Assembly: GCF_947491715.1 (NCBI RefSeq)
Contig: NZ_CANLKR010000023.1
Coordinates: 1 to 64,000 of the forward strand
DNA: 64,000 nt
Origin: an uncultured Shewanella sp.
Lineage (GTDB): Bacteria; Pseudomonadota; Gammaproteobacteria; Enterobacterales; Shewanellaceae
Direction: 5' to 3'
Under the pieces are notes generated by a model. It ran no database searches. It saw nothing but the letters and a program-made list of their open reading frames with translations, and was not told where the DNA came from. Position 1 is the first letter of the stretch, and every line of letters starts with the position of its first letter. The position numbers were made by a program, and so were the translations under genes. Positions 60,800-64,000 of the stretch are shown piece after piece.

Positions 60800-61144
60800 T
60801 TAAGAAAAACAATAGCCTTGGCCGCGAACCGTATTGATCAATGTGCGAGGTAAATGGGTTTCAACAAGCTTTCTACGAGTATTACTAATGTGCATATCTA
60901 AATTTCGATCAAACTTACCCAGATCTTTTTTGAGTATATTGCGTTGCAATTCTTGCTTTGTGATCACTTGGCCTTGTCTTTCAAATAAATACTTAAATAA
61001 TTTAAACTCTGTTTGCGTTAAATAAACTTTTTTATCATCCAGTGATACACAGAACTCTGTATCATCAAAATCAAATTCTGTTATATCTAAGGCCGCAGAA
61101 GCCATATTTTGGGACAATTTAACATTCTGTTGCGATTGATTCAT
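60800..61144 (-). CDS. Stand-alone OmpR-type winged-helix regulator
   Basis: 114 residues from the ATG at 61144; the AGGAG is about 11 nt before it, so a TTG at 61150 is an alternative. Only a DNA-binding domain is present (LTQTEFKLFKYLFERQGQVI, RNLDMHISNTRRKLVE, INTVRGQGYCFS). The receiver domain and any membrane span are absent, and there is no room for them upstream. It must be constitutively competent or controlled by a partner. The target is unknown. Confidence 0.8.
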   Translation of the reverse strand: MNQSQQNVKLSQNMASAALDITEFDFDDTEFCVSLDDKKVYLTQTEFKLFKYLFERQGQVITKQELQRNILKKDLGKFDRNLDMHISNTRRKLVETHLPRTLINTVRGQGYCFS

Positions 61145-62063
61145 ACACAACCCACTCCTATACAATCAACAATAGTAACGAGTAGCAAAGCATTAATGCT
61201 TATTTCACTATTATTCAATTACGTCAGTATCAATAGATATAAATGTGACTATCTTTATTTTTTTCATATAAAAATTTACGTTTTTTACTCTTCATCCCCT
61301 GCCAATATCGGCACATGTTACAAAATAAGATATTAATATAATTAATAAATTTAATATTACCGCTTTAAAGCTTAACCATTCTTGAATGAGTTTACTATCA
61401 CAGAGCGATTAATTAGAAATAACCTGTATGATGGCAAAATTTGCAATAAAAAAAGGCAACCACAAGTAATAAGATAATAAAGCTCTATTCTTCTTTAAAA
61501 TAAACCTATTTATAATTTATATTTATATCAAATAACAAACTGCATAAAAGTGAAAATATAAACCAATCCCCCCGTCACTTTACCGCCAATAAAATTAACA
61601 TTGCCATTACCGCTATTTAATGACACTTTATTTTGGTCCTCTACACTACACATCTTTACACTTGAACTAGATATACTCTTTATTTTTCATTTACTCAAGT
61701 ATTTTATCCCCTACAGCCCATTAGCATAGGGGATCTGCTCTAATAATTCTCTAACAAAAAATGGCTTTTTGTATATTGGCTTGTTAAAAATAGACCTGTC
61801 ATCACGACATTTAAGCGCCATTAATGCATGCTACTTGCTGTATCAAACACCTTGTATAAGCCAAGTAATAAATGAATTAATAGTTTATATATCAGTAATA
61901 TTTAATGTTTTTATTCGTATTGTCGCTTTAAGTAACTCCCTCTCACATATTTTTATTTAGCGGTCAAAAGAAAATAGTGAGTAAATACTCAAATACCGTT
62001 ACAAATAGATACATAATAATCACATATCAAAAAGCCTGCTTAATTGGCCTATTTGCATAAAAA
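61145..62063. other. Long AT-rich intergenic region
   Basis: About 920 bp with no credible gene; short frames inside it have no ribosome-binding sites. It must hold the promoter of the winged-helix gene. Confidence 0.4.
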
Positions 62064-62086
62064 ACGCACTCTTGAATAAAGTGCGT
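62064..62086 (-). terminator. Terminator after DUF885 gene
   Basis: ACGCACT/AGTGCGT, loop of 9 nt, followed by TTTTTT on the minus strand. Confidence 0.75.
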
Positions 62087-62114
62087 GTATTTTATTGGCC
62101 GATAACATTCATAT

Positions 62115-63905
62115 TCAATTCATTTCGTTTTGATGTTCCAGCAACATTAACTGACGAATATCACTCACTGGGGCACTACCAAAACTTAAAAAACGCTCAT
62201 GGAACGCTTTCAAATCGAACAAAGTTTCTTCTATTGTTTTTATCTCCTCACGTAAATCATATATCCCTCTGTAACCTGCGTAATAACTTGTCAATTGCAC
62301 TTGGCTCAATGTCGCTCTACGCCACTTACCTTTTGCCTCTGCAATTTGTTGAAACGCCTCTTTTGTCATCAATGCAATCGCTTCATCTTCAGTCATCCCT
62401 TTCACTTGAATACTGTAATCAAGCAAAGTGTTACAGATCACCCTTAAGTGCCATTTGTAATACATCAGCCACATTTCTGGCTCAAAATCACCATAGCCTT
62501 GCTCTAACATCATACGCTCAGCATACACAGCCCAGCCTTCTATCATGGCGCCATTACCAAATAAACTCTTCACTAGACTGGGGGATTCGTTGGCGTAAAC
62601 AAGCTGTGTATAATGGCCTGGAATGGCCTCATGAATATTTAAGATCTGTAAAATCCAATGATTATATTCTCGTAAATAACTCTCAGCAGACGCCTCACTC
62701 ATACTGTCTAAAGGCGTGACATTATAGTAAGTATTCGCTGATTTATCATAAGGACCCGGTGCACTTACTGAGGCGCCTGCAAACCCTCTCATATATTTAG
62801 GCGTTTCTCTCACAATCAATGGCTTGTTAGGATCAAGATTAATCAGGTTTTTATCATTCACAAACTGAACAAGCTCGGGTATTTGCTGGCGAATATCACT
62901 CACAAAATCCTCTCGCTTAACATGATTAATCGATAATTTATTAATTAGCTGGCCGATGGCTATTTTATCATCACTCGGTTTTGCGCTAGAAAAATACTTA
63001 GGCCATAGCTGTGTTGTTAACGTGGCCATTTCAGCTTGGACTCTAGCTTTATCCGCTAATGCTTTTTCATAAAGCTGCTTCGCTGTCATCCCCGCTTTAA
63101 TATCAAAAGCAAATTTTTGCTCATACATTTTTTCGCCGATACGAAAATCACGCCCGCCATCTATCATTAATTGCTTTTCAAGGGATTTGAGCCAACTGAT
63201 CTGCTGCTTAATGGCCTCTACACCTTGAGACAACCTCATTGAAAACTGCTGCTTCTGGGTCTCCGTTAAGCCTGACGCCATTGCCGTGTCTAATAATGTC
63301 GGCGATAAAACCGACAAAGCGCCTTCATTTTGTAAAATGGCTAACTGGGTATGTTCAAGAGTCGGAGAAACAATACTGTCTCTGGCTGCCGCATAATAGT
63401 CTGGAATATAAGCCAAACGAGAAAGAATGGATAACAACCTGTCATTTAAGGGTGCAAAGTCACCATTTATCAAGAGTGCAAAACCTTCAGCCACATTATA
63501 TTGGCTCGGATCCCATTGCCAAGATTTAAAGGTTTCTTGCTCCCATTTCATTTTAGCCAGCAAATTATCAATAATACGATAATCAATACGCGCATTTGGG
63601 GTCAAAACATTAGGATCGATTGTTGCTAATGCTTGCTGCTGGCGGGTAATAAAGTTGAATGTCTGCTGTCTTTGTGCTGCATTAGGAATATTGAGCCTGC
63701 CATCATAACCATGAAAACCTTTATACAGGGCCCAAGTGGGGAATGTTTGCCATAACTCATCAATAAATTGCGCTGAAAACCGCGTAAACACCTTATCTTG
63801 TTCAATGGTTTCTACCACAGGTAAGCTTGCTTGTTGTTGGGTTTGACACCCTGTCAGTCCTATTAGCGACAACATAGCCACTAAGGATAAAGCCGTTTTC
63901 TTCAT
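62115..63905 (-). CDS. DUF885-family lipoprotein (predicted metallopeptidase)
   Basis: 596 residues from the ATG at 63905 (MKKTALSLVAMLSL); an ATG four codons earlier is an alternative. The signal peptide ends in lipobox LTGC, so it is anchored in a membrane facing the periplasm. The family's zinc-site-like motif is NIHEAIPGHYTQL, and the conserved AYYAGYRGIYDLREE lies near the C-terminus. DUF885 proteins are thought to be peptidases; the substrate is unknown. Confidence 0.88.
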   Translation of the reverse strand: MKKTALSLVAMLSLIGLTGCQTQQQASLPVVETIEQDKVFTRFSAQFIDELWQTFPTWALYKGFHGYDGRLNIPNAAQRQQTFNFITRQQQALATIDPNVLTPNARIDYRIIDNLLAKMKWEQETFKSWQWDPSQYNVAEGFALLINGDFAPLNDRLLSILSRLAYIPDYYAAARDSIVSPTLEHTQLAILQNEGALSVLSPTLLDTAMASGLTETQKQQFSMRLSQGVEAIKQQISWLKSLEKQLMIDGGRDFRIGEKMYEQKFAFDIKAGMTAKQLYEKALADKARVQAEMATLTTQLWPKYFSSAKPSDDKIAIGQLINKLSINHVKREDFVSDIRQQIPELVQFVNDKNLINLDPNKPLIVRETPKYMRGFAGASVSAPGPYDKSANTYYNVTPLDSMSEASAESYLREYNHWILQILNIHEAIPGHYTQLVYANESPSLVKSLFGNGAMIEGWAVYAERMMLEQGYGDFEPEMWLMYYKWHLRVICNTLLDYSIQVKGMTEDEAIALMTKEAFQQIAEAKGKWRRATLSQVQLTSYYAGYRGIYDLREEIKTIEETLFDLKAFHERFLSFGSAPVSDIRQLMLLEHQNEMN

Positions 63906-64000
63906 TATATGATCCATTTAGGTTAAACAAATGATGAATATTAACCAAAATAGATCACTTTAAGCAATGAACGCCTACCAATTAACGCATTGTTATTAAC

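Noticed and set aside
61769..61960. Short hydrophobic plus-strand frame in the AT-rich spacer
   Set aside because: No ribosome-binding site; AT-rich DNA easily yields hydrophobic frames.
62072..62719. Plus-strand open frame of 215 codons
   Set aside because: It lies antisense to the conserved DUF885 gene; composition is odd and there is no family resemblance.

Overview
The window is chromosomal DNA of a low-GC (roughly 40% by eye) gammaproteobacterium, most probably Shewanella or a close relative. The best evidence is gene order: on the minus strand fabB, pdxB, asd, fimV, truA, folC, dedD, cvpA and purF follow one another, mnmC diverges from fabB, and fadH diverges from a sppA-ansA pair. MnmC also has an eroded N-terminal methyltransferase half. 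Nothing here looks like rRNA, tRNA, CRISPR, an integrase or an intact transposase.

Layout. 1-6.6 kb: an outer-membrane OmpW gene with a perfect FNR-type box, a STAS-like protein, tesB-ybaY, and a 5-oxoprolinase operon (pxpABC). 6.6-11.5 kb: purF, cvpA, dedD, folC and truA; accD is missing from its usual place between folC and truA. 11.9-16.4 kb: an accessory insertion between truA and fimV, with small minus-strand genes separated by attC-like sites (integron-cassette style, no integrase), a relic resembling the 3' end of a group II intron, a duplicated terminator block and a 267-bp MITE-like element with perfect 24-bp ends. 16.4-24.8 kb: fimV, asd, pdxB, fabB, mnmC. 24.8-28.7 kb: a PaiB-like/GNAT operon divergent from a MocR regulator, then an alpha/beta hydrolase. 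28.7-31.9 kb: a predicted type III secretion chaperone and a zinc-metallopeptidase effector of NleD/M91 type, next to an AT-rich gene-free stretch. 31.9-34 kb: SRPBCC, GNAT and an orphan NifQ. 34.2-37.4 kb: a gluconate regulon (LacI-type repressor, gluconokinase, permease) with a perfect 26-bp operator. 37.4-42.7 kb: a Cys-rich lipoprotein, an ergothioneine pair (egtB-egtD), and a plasmid-type ParM/ParR segregation pair. 44.2-47.4 kb: a metallo-hydrolase/MAPEG/glutathione-transferase cluster divergent from a GlxA-type regulator. 47.5-53.6 kb: a second accessory island with two related exported proteins between 175-bp direct repeats, a GC-rich GH18 chitinase, further cassette-like genes with a clear attC-like site, heptanucleotide repeats and hairpin repeats. 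53.6-64 kb: fadH, sppA, ansA, yeaC, a zinc-ribbon membrane protein, a cytosolic M14 carboxypeptidase, a stand-alone winged-helix regulator and a DUF885 lipoprotein.

The two islands share a diverged upstream block of about 500 bp (14.96-15.48 kb and 52.57-53.06 kb), both at the 5' side of the cassette-like genes. This points to two copies of one integrase-less cassette platform in one chromosome. It and the effector/chaperone pair are the most unusual content. All family calls come from reading motifs and gene order; no database search was possible.
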